Origin: Humulus lupulus
Taxonomy: Eukaryota > Streptophyta > Magnoliopsida > Rosales > Cannabaceae
NCBI RefSeq assembly: GCF_963169125.1
Contig: NC_084794.1
Coordinates: 227,661,409 to 227,725,408, forward strand
Direction of reading: 5' to 3'
DNA length: 64,000 bases
Positions 24,637 through 36,669 of the stretch are shown here, piece after piece (position 1 is the stretch's first letter; the number at the start of each line of letters is the position of its first letter). The notes under the pieces are model-generated. The model saw nothing but the letters and a program-made list of their open reading frames with translations, did no database searches and had not been told where the DNA came from. Made by a program: the position numbers and the translations under genes.

Positions 24637-25573
24637 TGAAAATATGATATTTTGTAGTAGGCATATATAATTGACTTTTATGGGTCCAAAGTGATGCAAC
24701 GAGGTATCTATGTTGGTCCAAAATGTTTGGGAGCATTTGGAGGAGTTTAAGGTTAATTTTTAGAATTTAGACATGACCATATGGCATTGCATTGGTTCTT
24801 AGGAGGTGATGCATTGCGTAAAGCCTTAGGGGATGAAGAAACCAAGCACGCAATGCATTGCCCATAGGCAGGTGGCGCGTTGCCTGACGTGTCCATACAG
24901 ATACATGGCTTAAGCTCCTAATGATGCGTTCTAAAGATATAATCTATTGGTTAGATTTAATAATGGTGCCTAGACTATAAATAAGGGTTATTAGATTTGT
25001 AAGCCTTGATCACACTTAATAAATCTCTCTCTAACCTCTCTCTCTCCTTAGCTCTCAAAGATCATAAGTTTTCTCCAAGAAACGCATCAAAAATTGCTTG
25101 ACTTGTGTGAGTTCAAAGGCTTGGTCAATCCCAAATCTCACTCTATCTTGGTGAAGCTTCAAGTAACAATGGGAAGACTTAGAATAATGATTTTGGATAG
25201 TGATACTCCTAGTGTATAACCCTTTACATGTTCCCCAAGTTTAAAGATTCAATTGTTCAAAAATAAGGGTTGTATTTCTCTAAACTCTAACTATCAGAGA
25301 TAGACTATTTTGATTTCGGCTTAGGGTTTTCCATGAAATTTTGTGTTCAAACATTTGATAGTTCAATAATATTTTATGTGAGGATACCATTTATCTATGA
25401 GATGTAATTTCACTCTCAATTTTACATCATTTTCTAGAATTTTCTTTAATCTTTGAATTTTCAAGATTTGCCTTCATACTATAGATGTGATTCTTGATTA
25501 GTCTCTAGGGTTTTTATTATTCAATTTGTTCCTATTATTTATTAATAAAGTATAAAGCCCTAAATCCTCAACA
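24637..25573 (+). mobile_element. 5' LTR of the Ty1/copia element
   Basis: It runs TGAAAATATGATATTTTG to CCTCAACA and aligns over its length with 32840-33769. A TATA box TATAAATAAGG lies at 24976. Four words of the gcaatgcattgc type lie at 24783-24884, about 75-100 bp upstream of the TATA box. No PBS of the usual tRNA-Met type is visible just inside, so the primer region may have decayed. The left flank cctag does not match the right flank of the element. Confidence 0.9.
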
Positions 25574-26560
25574 CTCAAAATCTCTATTATAATTACTTTC
25601 TTTTGTGTCTTGCATAATCAACAACAAGAAAAATTTGTTCATCTTTTACAACCTGCAAATCTTTGATTTAAGATTTGGGTTTTGTTGACAACACAACCAT
25701 GATAGATTAAAGAAAAATTTATTTGAATATGTGCTACATTAATGTGAATATGGATTCAATGTCTTCATCAAGAAATTATGAGACTACTTTATGGGATTAC
25801 AAACTTAAGGCAAATGGTACCATCAAATTCCTTATTTCTAAATGTGTAGATTTCAAGAATTTAAATGAAATGTGTTTGCTGCCATATTTTTGTGAGTTTT
25901 AGTTTCTTCTTTATCTTAAGAGTACAATGGTGGATGTTAATAAAAAATTAAAGGGTTATTGTTATACTTGTTTTTTTTTTTTGTAAAATAATTGATCATC
26001 ATGTAAGATATGGTAATTGTAAAATTAATCATAATAATGTTACGGTTAAGGCAACTGATGTTGAGATCATTGTACTTCTAAATGAATTTAATTGGGTTAC
26101 TTTAATTTATGATGAGATCTTTATTACCATAATGAATTCAATGAGGAATGCATTGTAACCCTAATAGAGAATAATGCATTCAATGAGGAATGCATGATAA
26201 CTCCATAGGAAATTGGCATAGTTTATGCATGTAGTGATGAGACTAATACAACTTAAGAGAATGTAAACATGTCAATGACATTGATGATAAGATCATTGTA
26301 AAAGAAGGAGAAGATACTTAAGGTCAATACATTTTATGTTGAGATCATTGCAAACCTAAGTAAGGATACCAAGGCCAATGCATTTTATGTTGAGATCATT
26401 GCAACCTTGAGTGAAGTTAATACAACCCAGTGAAAGGCGCAAGGAGGGTGGTATGATACTTGTGCCACCATTCATGCAACCTACGATAAAACTCTTTTCA
26501 AAACCTTTTAAAGTGAAAAGGAAGGACTTGAAGTCCAAATTGGGAAAATGAAAAGACATC
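25574..26560 (+). pseudogene. Ty1/copia gag region, strongly decayed
   Basis: Short fragments of open frame are interrupted by stops, for example SSRNYETTLWDYKLKANGT near 25760 and KSTMVDVNKKLKGY near 25920. These could be gag, but I cannot identify an RNA-binding knuckle. A run of related phrases (ttatgttgagatcattgcaa, 26334-26353 and 26382-26401) shows local duplication. The gag identity rests mostly on position between the 5' LTR and the integrase. Confidence 0.45.
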
Positions 26561-28056
26561 CAAGGTACTTGGAACGGGTTGTATTGATATGTATTTCACT
26601 AATTGAAAGAAAGTGACCCTAACTAATATTTTATATATTTCTGATATGAATAGAAACATTATAAGTGGAAGTCTATTGAGTAAATCTGGTATCAAAATGG
26701 AGTTTGAATTTGGTAATTTCATTTTGACTAAATTGGGCATTTTTGTGGGAAGTGGTTATACATGTGATGAGATGATCAAAATTTGTACTCTTGATGATGA
26801 AAATAATAATATGGCATCTAATTCTTGTAATATGATTAATTCTAGCTCTATCACTTTGTGGCATAATAGACTTGTTCATATAGGTTATTGCACAATTAAA
26901 AGACTTATTAAATGTGGATTAATTAATTGTGATGTGAATGAGCATGATAAATGTGAATTATGTTTTAAATCTAAAATTGTTAAGAAATATTTTCAAAGTG
27001 TTGATAGATGTTCAAACTTGCTAGATTTAATATATAGTGATTTATGTGAATTAAATGATATGTTGACTAGAGGAGGAAATAGATATTTCATAACTTTTAT
27101 TGATGATTGCTCTAGGTATATTTATGTGAATTTGTTTTAGAGTAAGGATAAGGCATTTAATACATTTGAAATCTATAAAGTTGAAGTAAAAAATTAATTG
27201 GAAATGAAAATTAAGACTTTTAGAAGTGATAGAGGTGGTGAATACTTTTCAAATAATTTTAATGAGTTCTGTGAGCAATATGGTATTATACATGAATGCA
27301 CTGGACCATGCACTCCACAATAAAATGGAATAGATAAAAGAAAGAATAAGACTTATCTTGAGATGATTAACTATATGATTTTACATGTTAAATTGTGTTA
27401 TAATTTGTGGGGTGAAGCTTGGCTTGCTACGTGTCATATATTGAATCGAATTCCTATGAAAAAGAAGAATGTGCCTCCATATGAGTTATGGAGAGGAAAA
27501 AAGCCTAACATGGGCTATCTTAAAGTGTGGGGGTGTCTTGCTTATTGCAATAGCACGGAGCCTAGAAGGACCAAGTTGGGTCCAAAGCCCGTTAAGTGTG
27601 CATTTGTAGGCTATGTCTCAAATAGCAAGGCCTATAGGCTATTAGACTTGGAGTCAAATGTGATAATTGAATCAAGAGAAGTGGAGTTCTTTGAGAACAT
27701 GTTATATTGTGATAAAAACTCTCAAGAACCCATAAGTGTTTGAGAATCTCGTGAAAGGAAAGATCCAATGGTTGATGAGCAACCTATATTGCCCCGAAGA
27801 AGCCAAAGGCATAAAGAGTTGTGATCAAATGAGAAATATTCTTAAGTGGAGATATTCTACCTAGTAGAGGGTAACCTTGAAGAAGTCACATGGAAATTTC
27901 CTATGATTCTTCAAGTTGAGGGTGATCCCAAAACCTACCAAGAAGCAATGTCTTAGAGAGACTCCACTTTTTGGAAGAAGGTAATAAATGATGAGATGGA
28001 TTCAATTATGTCAAACCACACATGGGAATTTGTACACCTTCCACAAGGTTCAAAAT

Positions 28057-29383
28057 TGTTGACAGTAAGAACTCGTCAATGAATTATGGTAGGTTAACTC
28101 GAAGATTTAACGAGAAACTTATGAACTTAGAAGAACTTGTAGAAACTTAGAGAAAAATTGCAGAAGAACAATGGAAGAAAACTTGTATATTGCTCTTAGA
28201 ATATTTTGGTGTTACAAGAATTTTCCTACCCCTTTCTTAGGTAAAGGAAGGTCTTATTTATAGGTGAGCATTATTGGATCCAAATACATGGTGGTTCTAA
28301 AGGGACAATAGGAAGCATCAGTAGGCTGCTGGCACTCGCAGAGGAGGTGGAAGTGGTGCAGGAGGAGTGGTGGTCGGTCCTAGTACTTGTCAGGGGTTTG
28401 CAAAAGTGCTCCCACCATGGTACCATGTCATACCTCCACTACTTGTTGGGTACGAACCTCATAGGTGTGCTGGGGGGGCTTTACCACGTTTCATTCTTGT
28501 AAACCACTAATTGACTGGCGTGGATGTTGTCCCTGTACTCAGACTCCCCTTGATTGGGACGTACATTCCGTACCTACACGTGTACCATGTACTTGATAGA
28601 TGTTCTCACCTTCCGTAGCCACGCTTATGCCTCACTCCTCCTTATACTCTACTAAGTATCAGACAACTTGAGTCCTTGACTGTGGCATGTATGGGAGGCA
28701 TGCCCCGCTGGTGACACCTACCTTGGAAAATAGGGCAAGGCCTCGTCAGCAAGGCGCATGTTTTAAAAAGGCTTATGAAACAATGACCTTGTAGGATGGA
28801 TTATTGGGGCGAGATGTGAGAGGTCCTGTGGGGTGCTCAGACACGAGGCCATCTCGTAGGTGAGCTTGGGTGTGAGGTTGTCTTGTGGGGGCTTAGTTGT
28901 GTCCCTTCTGGGCAGGAGACGTACATTTCGCGAGTCGTGCCCTTCCTGCGCGTGAGACGCAGGCGCGAGGCGCACTATTTCCGGGGGTGAGATGTGTGCT
29001 TCACGAGGCGCACCACTCTTGGGCGCGAGACATAGGCGCAAGGCACGGGCATGAGGTGCACTCCTTCTGAGCATGAGACATGTGCTTTGCGAGGTGCGCC
29101 ACTCATGGGTGCGAGATGCAGGCATGAGGTGCACTCCTTCTGGGCGCGAGACATGCTTCACGAGGCATGGCACTCCTGGGTGCAAGACGTAGGCGCAAAG
29201 TGCGCCCTTCTTGGTCGCGAGGTGCCTCCGTCAGTGTGAGACACAGGCTTCACAAGGTAAGGTGTGCGCCCTACAAGACCCTCAGCATGAGGCGCAAGAC
29301 CATGTTTGGTTGTCTCCATCTCGAGTTTATATTATGAGAGACAAGTTGTGGAGGCCTTTGTAAACGCGAAGTTTTTCCATTCA
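28057..29383 (-). mobile_element. Probable solo LTR of the minisatellite-bearing family, minus strand
   Basis: On + it begins TGTTGACAGTAAGAAC and ends TTTTTCCATTCA. On the minus strand it ends TGTCAACA like the LTR at 54575-56564. A TATA box CTATAAATAAG lies at 28253-28263, followed by ggtaggaaaattcttgtaac, close to that LTR's ggttggaaaattcattgtaa. It interrupts RT exactly between GSK and IGCKW codons. The flanks are A-rich (caaaat and taaaa), so the TSD is not clean. A GC-rich tandem repeat fills about 28830-29280. Confidence 0.75.
28830..29280. repeat. GC-rich minisatellite, about 65 bp period
   Basis: Imperfect units alternate gggcgcgagacgtaggcg and gcttcacgaggcgcacc half-units of about 32 bp. 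It sits in the same part of the LTR as the repeats at 1-340 and 54930-55640, but the unit differs. Confidence 0.75.
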
Positions 29384-30564
29384 TAAAAACCAATTGGATG
29401 CAAGTGGATACTTCAGAAGGCATATCACACTGATGGCACCTTACAAACCTTCAAGGTTAGATTAGTAGCCAAAAGGTTTAAACAATAGGAAGCAATTGAT
29501 TATTTTTACACATACGCTATGATTGCTGGGACAACCACAATAAGAGTTTTATTTGCCTTATCATCAATATATAACATTTATGTTCATCAAATGGATGTCA
29601 AAACGACATGCCTAAATGGAGATCCCGATGAGGAGATCTATATGGACCAGCCGAAGGGTTTTGTTCTAAGGGGTAATGAGCATAAAGTGTGTTGGCTTGT
29701 TAAATTGGTGTATGGATTAAGATAAGCATTGAAATAATGGCATGAGAACTTTGATAAAAGCCATAGTTTAAAATGGTTTTAGACACAATAATTCAAACAA
29801 GTGATTATAATCTAAAACTTGTGATGGCTATGTCATCTTGGTGTGTCTATATGTTGATGATATGTTGATTTTGAGTAATGATATGGGAGGCATAATAGAA
29901 ATGAAGATGTTTCTATCTTTCACTTTCAAGATGAAGGACCTTGGAGAGGTCGATACCATTTTGGGTATAATAATAAGAAGAAATAGTGGGGGTTATGCTT
30001 TAAGTCAAGCTCACTATGTTGAGAAAGTACTTAACAAGTTTAGTAATCTAAAATATCAAAAAGAAAAATACATCATTTGACTCAAACATAAAGCTTGAAA
30101 AGAACAATAATAGAGTTGTGGTCAACTTGAGTATGCAAGTGCATTAGAAAGTCTAATGTACGCTGCTCATTGTACAAGAGCGGATATTGCATATGCGGTT
30201 AGTAAACTGAGTAGGTTTACTAGAAATCCAAGTATCGAACATTGGAAGCCAATTGAGAAAATTCTAAGGTACCTTGAGAGGACCAAGAATCTAAGCCTCT
30301 GATATTTAAAGTTTCTTAAGATACTCGAGGGATATTCTAATGCAAGTTGGATATCGAGTGTGAGAAATAATCTCTCCACAACTGATAGTGTGTTTATGCT
30401 CGTAGGAGGAGCTGTTTCTTGGGGTACAAAGAAATCAACATGTATTTCACACTCGACCATGGAGGACGAATTTATAACTATACAGAAACTAGCAAAGAGG
30501 CCAAGTGGCTTAGGGATATCATGATGGATATCCCAATTTCTACGGATGAGGTATCGACGATTTA

Positions 30565-31958
30565 TGTAATGTCCTAAAAATCCTAATAAGATTAAAGGCT
30601 TGGTTTAGCGTGACGGGAGGGCGCGTGGGATAAATACGTGGATTATATTAGTATATAATCGAGTATGCATGATTATGTGTATTAAATGTGCTTAAAGACC
30701 CGCTTTTGTTAAAAATGAGCATTTTCGTAAGTTTAAGTCGTTGAAGGTATATTCATATTTTACGTGCTATATGTTTGTGACCATGCTGTTATGTGCATAT
30801 ATTTGTGATATTTGACAGGATTGGATCCTTTTGAGCAATTTTAGAGGAAAGTCACAACAGGGGTAAAATACCCGACTTAATGGAGCCAAGGGTATTTTGG
30901 TAATTTCATATATTTGGGAAATTTTCGATAAATGAAATAAATCGATGGAATAATTGTATTTTATGGATTAGTGGTTCAATTTGGAGATTAGTGGTGAAAT
31001 TTAATTTGAGAACCCACTTGGGGGCTCGGGGGACAATTCCATTACCTGATTGAATTAGGAGGTCTTGAGAGTTATAATTTTAGTTTTGAAACCCTTGATT
31101 GAGACTTAGTCCCTAACAAGCATACCATTTATGTTGTAACTAGGAGTTTTGCGAGGCTCAGGAAAGAGGATCATACTCGACGTCACTTTATCGTTAGCCA
31201 AGACTTGAGGTAAGCAAACTGGCACATGTACCAATGTAGGGCTTAAGTCCTGATTATCGAACATGGGTATGACCGTGCTATGAATTTGTTTAAAGTTGAA
31301 TGTTTGCTCTCTATATAAGCATATTTTGTTATAATCGTTTGTAATGATTGGTTGTTGTTGTTGTGATTGATAGGTCAGGAGGCTGTTATCGGCACTACAT
31401 GTGTAACGTTGGCTATAGTTCCAGGGCCTACGCATCTACTCAGCATGAGTCATTATACTTGTTGGAAAATCAATTTGAATATGGTTATGATTTATAAAGC
31501 ATGTAATTAATATAAATTCTTATGTGAATATCTTACTTACTTGATTGAGTTTTCTTGCTAGGCCTTGGTTCACGGGTGCTTTGTGGTGCAGGTAAGGGCA
31601 AGGGGAAAATTGGATTAGCCATGAATAGGAGAACTTTGGAGAGACGCGTACATATTCAGCCAGCTCGGCCGCCACGGTCGAGTTATTTTGAGGAGCTTAT
31701 GATACAAGTTTGATTTTGCTTCTTAGGTCGGCTACTTTTGAAACCCTGACTGGAACCACCTTTCAGTTCAAAACTCGTTTTTGGGATTCCACGTAACTAT
31801 CCAAGTTTTAATAAAAGTTGATATGTTTAACCAAAAATGTTTATACCTAAATCTTTAATTAGCCGTAATTACACTTTTGAGTGCAAATGACTCGCTTAAT
31901 GAGTTAAACACTATTTTAAACACACGGTGTAATGGTCCTGGATTAGTAGGGTAGTGGA
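30565..31958 (+). mobile_element. Tekay-family solo LTR, 1394 bp, inside copia RNase H
   Basis: It starts TGTAATGTCCTAAAAATCC, the Tekay start, followed by aaggcttggtttagcgtgac and gggagggcg. The leader block tgctaggccttggttcac and gggtgctttgtggtgcagg lies at about 31558-31592. Flanks attta (30560-30564) and atttc (31959-31963) form a 5-bp TSD with one mismatch, and removing the LTR keeps the RNase H frame. The end is mutated (GTGGA instead of TTACA). It lacks the GC-rich palindromic-word island of the other Tekay LTRs. Confidence 0.8.
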
Positions 31959-32165
31959 ATTTCGATACATTGTGATAGTCAAACCACATTTGCTAGAGCC
32001 TATAATGGCATATATAATGGGAAGTCTAGACACATAAGTCTAAGACATGAGTATGTGAGACAATTGATTCAAGATGGAATCATATCGATCTCATACGTGA
32101 GAACTAGTGAGAATTTAGCGAATCCATTTACAAAACCTCTTACGAAGAAGTTAGTAAGTTCTACA

Positions 32166-32839
32166 TCTAGAGGGATGAGACTGAAACTACTAGAATAAGA
32201 TATTCACCAATGATGGCAATCAAACTCCAAACTTGTGAACATCAAGGGCGAGATTTCAAGGGGTAAGAAAAAGTCATTGATAAGTGAGTAGTGTCAACAC
32301 TAACATAATCGTAAGTTCCATCAAAGGATGATTAATGTTGGTTGCTACCAAGTGAGGGTTAAGCGTAGGCTTTTAATGAAGTTTAGTTGTGTGCAACAAA
32401 CATCTCTAAAGGTATCAAAGATGATGTAAGAAATTCACCTATGTAAATTTAGAGGTGGTGCCGCCCTCTCATGGGAGTTGGAGTTTCTCTCTAGAAGGTT
32501 CATGAAATAGATGAGCACATGTCCATATCAGTGCTAAGCGAGAAAAAGTGATAAAATGAATGATCAAGTAGAGGTGTGTGAAGTGTTAACGTTCTTATCA
32601 CTAAGGAGTACTTGGTTCAATCTTAAAGACACCAATGAGTTCGATAAGGCTTTGTCATGTTTTCACTAAGGTAAAGTTCAAATCGAAGATACTTTACTTT
32701 ATGCACCAAGACTATCAAAGCTAAGAATAGATGATTATATTTAACCAAGTCGAGGAATGTTGAATTTGGTTAAATATAATGGTTAAGTTGTTTACCCAAT
32801 GTGGTGTAAAACACTTAACGGTTTTCACTTAAGTTGAAG
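32166..32839 (+). other. Copia 3' non-coding region
   Basis: It lies between the RNase H end and the 3' LTR. No open frame or clear polypurine tract is visible. Nothing else is recognised. Confidence 0.6.
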
Positions 32840-33769
32840 TGAAAATATGAGATTTTGTAGTAGGCATCTATAATTGACTTTTATGGATCTAAAGTGATAC
32901 AATGAGGTATCTAAGCATGGCCAAATTTTTTTGGAGTATTTGCAGGGGTTTAAGGTTAATTTTGAGAAGTTAGACCTGACCGTATGGCATTGCATCACTT
33001 CTTAGGAGGCGTGCATCTCGTAAAGCCTTAGGGCTTGAAGAAACCCAGCAGGTGATGCATCGCCCATAGAAAGGCGGCATGTCACCTGACGTGTCCATAC
33101 AGATACGCGGTTTAAGCTCCAAATGATGTGTTCTAAGGCTCTAATCCTATTGATTAGACTTAATGATGATGCCTGCACTATAAATAAGGGTAATTAAAGT
33201 TGTAAAGCATTGATCACACTTTACAACTCTCTCTCTAGGTCTCAAAGATCATAAGTTTTCTCCAAGAAATGCATCAAAAATTGCTTGACATGTGTGAGTT
33301 CAATGGCTAGTTCAATCCCAAATCTCACTCTATCTTGGTGAAGCTTCAAGTAACAATGGGAAGACTTAAAATAGTGATTTTGGACAGTGATACTCCTCAT
33401 GTGTAACCCTTTACATGCTACCCCAAGTTTGAAGATTCAATTGTTAAAAAATAAAGGTTGTATTTCTCTAAACTCTAACTATCTGAGATAGACTATTTTG
33501 ATTTTGGCTTAGGGTTTCCCATTATATTTTGTGTTAAAACATTTTATAGTTCAATAATATTTTATGTGACGATGACATTTATCTAGGAGGTGTCATTTAT
33601 CTCTCCATTTTACATCATTTTCTAGAATTTTCTTTAATCTTTGAATTTTTGAAGATTTGTCTTCATACTATGCATATGATTCTTGATTAGACTTTGGGGT
33701 TTGAATTATTCAATTTATTCTTATTATTCATTATTGATTAAGAAAGTTTAAAGCCTTAAATCCCCAACA
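32840..33769 (+). mobile_element. 3' LTR of the Ty1/copia element
   Basis: It runs TGAAAATATGAGATTTTG to CCCCAACA and aligns with 24637-25573. The TATA box is at about 33179-33187. The word island (33000-33090) is more degenerate than in the 5' LTR. The right flank is atatg (33770-33774), which matches the left flank of the Tekay element (ttatg at 16927) better than the copia left flank. Confidence 0.9.
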
Positions 33770-34499
33770 ATATGAGCCCTGGAGTTATATCAAAAAATGC
33801 TTGGAGATCACCAACTCATTTAATTTTACAGTTGGTCGTTTGATTTGAGAGTCTTGGCTTGAGGTGTCTTCATTCGACCTATTTGCCGCGCATGCCTTGT
33901 AATTTCTAGCAATTATTTGGTTTTTGACAATTAGTCCACATGCACGAAGCTTATCGCCAGTGAGTAGATTTTGTACTTTCCTTACTTTGGAGGAAGCTTT
34001 AATAGGTCAACAAGGCCCTTTTCCATCTCCCTTGTCAAAACCAACCTATTATATACCCCTAATCAAATAGCTATGTTAATAATTGCATGGGTTTGTTTTC
34101 AAGGAAAAAGGAAGTGATAAAATGAAATGTCATTCACCTAATTTTTGGAACTTGATGTGTTTTACTCGTCCTAGTATGGAAGTCAAGAATCATTTATTAG
34201 TTCCTTTCCTGATAAGGATGTAATTCATACATAAAAAATATACAAAATGTTTCTAAGGCTCAGGGAATCCCAATTTTTTTTGTGGTATAAGACTTTGAGA
34301 GTCGCGATGAGGTTGTACAAGTTATTGTATAGTTCGAAAGGTGTAGTATGGTACCATTCGATGATATCTTTGAAATAAGTGTAAAGAGAATGAAGGGCTC
34401 CAACTTTCATCAAGTCACCACTCTAGGGGCCCATTCTCTCCTCACTCTCCTATATTATGGACAAGCATCTGTGCTGCCCAGGTTTTTTAGGTCAGCATG
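33770..34499 (-). pseudogene. Tat antisense ORF, middle part
   Basis: On the minus strand 34413-34225 gives an open stretch with FKDIIEWYHTTPFELYNNLY and LIATLKVLYHKKNWDSLS, then ILYIFYV. Alternating frames continue to 33775 with MEKGLVDLLKLPPK, FVHVD and NQIIARNYKA-like segments. The pattern of a helical ALYVLYHKK-like segment followed by a YLF-type motif is what I know from antisense ORFs of Tat/Retand elements. No catalytic residues can be named and the function of this ORF is unknown. It is broken by stops and by the neighbouring insertions. It should join 36670-37200 upstream and 16925-16228 downstream. Confidence 0.55.
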
Positions 34500-34504
34500 A
34501 CTAG

Positions 34505-36669
34505 TGTAACGACCCAAAATTCACTAATAAGGCTTAAGGGCCTTGATTAGCATGTCGGGAGGGCATAATTGGTATATGTGTGATTAGATGATTAAATGCA
34601 TGATTAAGAGGCGTGCATGATTAATATGATTATATGATTATGTGATATGCATGTTTACGAGTATTAAATATGCATGTGGGCCCTTTCAAGCTTATAAGGG
34701 CATATTTGTAATTTTGGCTCGTTGAGGGCATAAATTTGATTATTTGTGATAAATTGTTAAGACCACACTATTATGTGGATATATTTGCAGTGTATGGCTC
34801 GAGATGATCCTAGTGAGCGGATTAGTGAAATAGTCACAACGGGGTTAATACCCGGCTCGGGGGAGCCTAGGGGTATTTTTGGGAATTCAGAGAATATTTT
34901 GGGAATTATTAGATATTGAATAATTGATTGGTAAATAGTTAGACATGACGAGGTTAATTGGTTAATGTTAGGAATACTTGAGGAATTAGCGGGAATTGGG
35001 AATGGAATGACCAATTTACCCCTAGGAACAATTTGAAGACTCGTAGGTCTGAGAGGCAACATAGCCTTTTGTTAAGCCAGGATATACTTAGACAAAACAC
35101 TTAGGATAAGCTGAGTAACTCTAAGAAATAACCAGAAATTGAAGGAAAGCTCTCTCTCTCTCATCTCTCTCACGATTTCTTCCATCTCTCTCTCTTTGTG
35201 ATTGAGTTTGAGCAACTGAAGGAATTGAAGGACTGAAAAGTTTAAGCTTAACGCTAGAATTTTGGAAAGAATTTAGAGGAATTGAAGCTTTGGAAACCAG
35301 GAGGTTTAGCTAGAACTTAATCTCAAAGATTGGATGTTGTAGCTTGAGGAAATTCAATCATAATTGAGGTAAGTTCCTTATCATTCGCCATGTCAAGAAA
35401 TTTTGGTATTGGTGTGCAATCAGATTGGGTTTTGGGTAATAAATAGCTAATGATTTGGGGTAGAAACTTCAGTATGTATTGTTGTGATTTTGTGGATGAT
35501 TAAAAGTCTTAGATTCGTAGCTAAAACTTGCTTTGGTTGGGAGGTTTTTATGAGTTGAATTCTGGGAAAAATTGGCTGGAAATGTTTGGAGAAAACCCAT
35601 AATTTCTAGGTTCGAAGGAGGCGCACCGTGACCCAACTCTGGGGCATCGTGGCGCATATGCCCAAAAGGGCCTGGGTATGCTCTCTGACTTGGGGGAACA
35701 CCGCGACCCTAAGAGGCAAGTCGCGGCCCGCCTCCCCTATGGCTTGGGTTCTTGGTCTCTGACTTAGGGGCAAGTCGCAACCCTAAGGGCCAGGTTGCGG
35801 CCCGCCTAGAGGTTTTGCCCTAGATTGGTTTTTAAGGTTGGTGGGGCTTGGGGGTTCAAACTTAAGCGCTCAGGACAATTTCTACTACCCGGTTTAGTAG
35901 CATTTCAGTTCTCGGAGGCTAGTTTTTATCTCATATGTATTCATTTGGATTAGAAGTTGATAAATACCTATTGGCCACCGTGACTAGGTTTATCACCAAG
36001 GCTCAGGACTGAGGATCGTGCTTGAGACAGCTCTATTAACTCCGCTCGGATTTCAAGGTAAGAAAACTGCACCCTGTGTGGTTGTGAACGAGACTGAGAT
36101 TCCCAAATATTGATTGATGTGATATGTGTTTCTAAGATTGATTTTTTATATAAGATTGGCTGGCCCAAGGGAGCTGGTGTAAACGGTAAGCATACTGAGC
36201 GAACCCCAACCTAAGTGAGCCGCGACTAGCTAGATCCATAGGGGGCTTGGCCTAAGGGTGCCAACCTTGATTACTTGAGATTATGTGATTGTAATTGTTT
36301 AGTTGAATATCCGTACTTTGTTTTATGATTATATGAGATGAGCTTGGTTGAATATGCTTATTGTTACATGTGATTGTTGTTTTGGTTTTCTTGTTGGGCC
36401 TTGGCTCATGGGTGCTACATGGTGCAATTAAAGGCAAGGGTAAGTTGGATCAACCATGAGTTGGAGAGCTCTGGGGGTGAGGTGTACATTGTTAGCTGCT
36501 CGTCCACCACGGGCGAGGAGAGTACAGGGATAGAATCCTAAAACTTGCATTTTTCCATTAGAGTGGCCACTGACCTTAGGATCACATTTTTAATCAAACG
36601 ACTTGATCAGCAAGTCCTGCACTATTTTAACTACACAGTGTAACAGTCTTGGTTATCCAGGGTGTTACA
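34505..36669 (+). mobile_element. Tekay-family solo LTR, 2165 bp
   Basis: It starts TGTAACGACCCAAAATTCAC and ends CCAGGGTGTTACA. Flanks actag (34500-34504) and attag (36670-36674) form a 5-bp TSD with one mismatch. The conserved leader block tgttgggccttggctcat lies at about 36393-36410. An island of palindromic words with two tctctgactt spacers lies at 35620-35806. No internal region is present. Confidence 0.9.

Larger units (their letters stand above)
26580..32165 (+). pseudogene. Ty1/copia pol pseudogene (integrase, RT, RNase H), split by two solo LTRs
   Basis: The GAG-pre-integrase and integrase zinc part at 26613-26990 has H...H and C-E-L-C. The integrase core follows with FIDDCSRY (about 27100) and FRSDRGGEY (27220). 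The third acidic residue region reads DKRKN where ERKN is usual. The conserved YELWRGKKPN and LKVWGCLAY block runs to 27740. The RT begins about 27960, is cut by the LTR at 28057-29383, and resumes at 29384 with IGCKWI and QMDVKT.CLNGD. An intact YVDD lies at 29850-29861. RNase H starts around 30100, is cut by the Tekay LTR at 30565-31958, and ends with DSQTTFARA and NLANPFTKPL to about 32165. Many stops are present. Gag-INT-RT-RH order defines Ty1/copia. The lineage is not called. Confidence 0.9.

Noticed and set aside
28763..29239. Open frames on both strands in the GC-rich array
   Set aside because: Same reason: a tandem repeat inside a probable solo LTR.
30565..31969. Alternative end of the Tekay LTR at 31969 (ending gataca)
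   Set aside because: It would leave no TSD, whereas an end at 31958 gives attta/atttc and keeps the RNase H frame.
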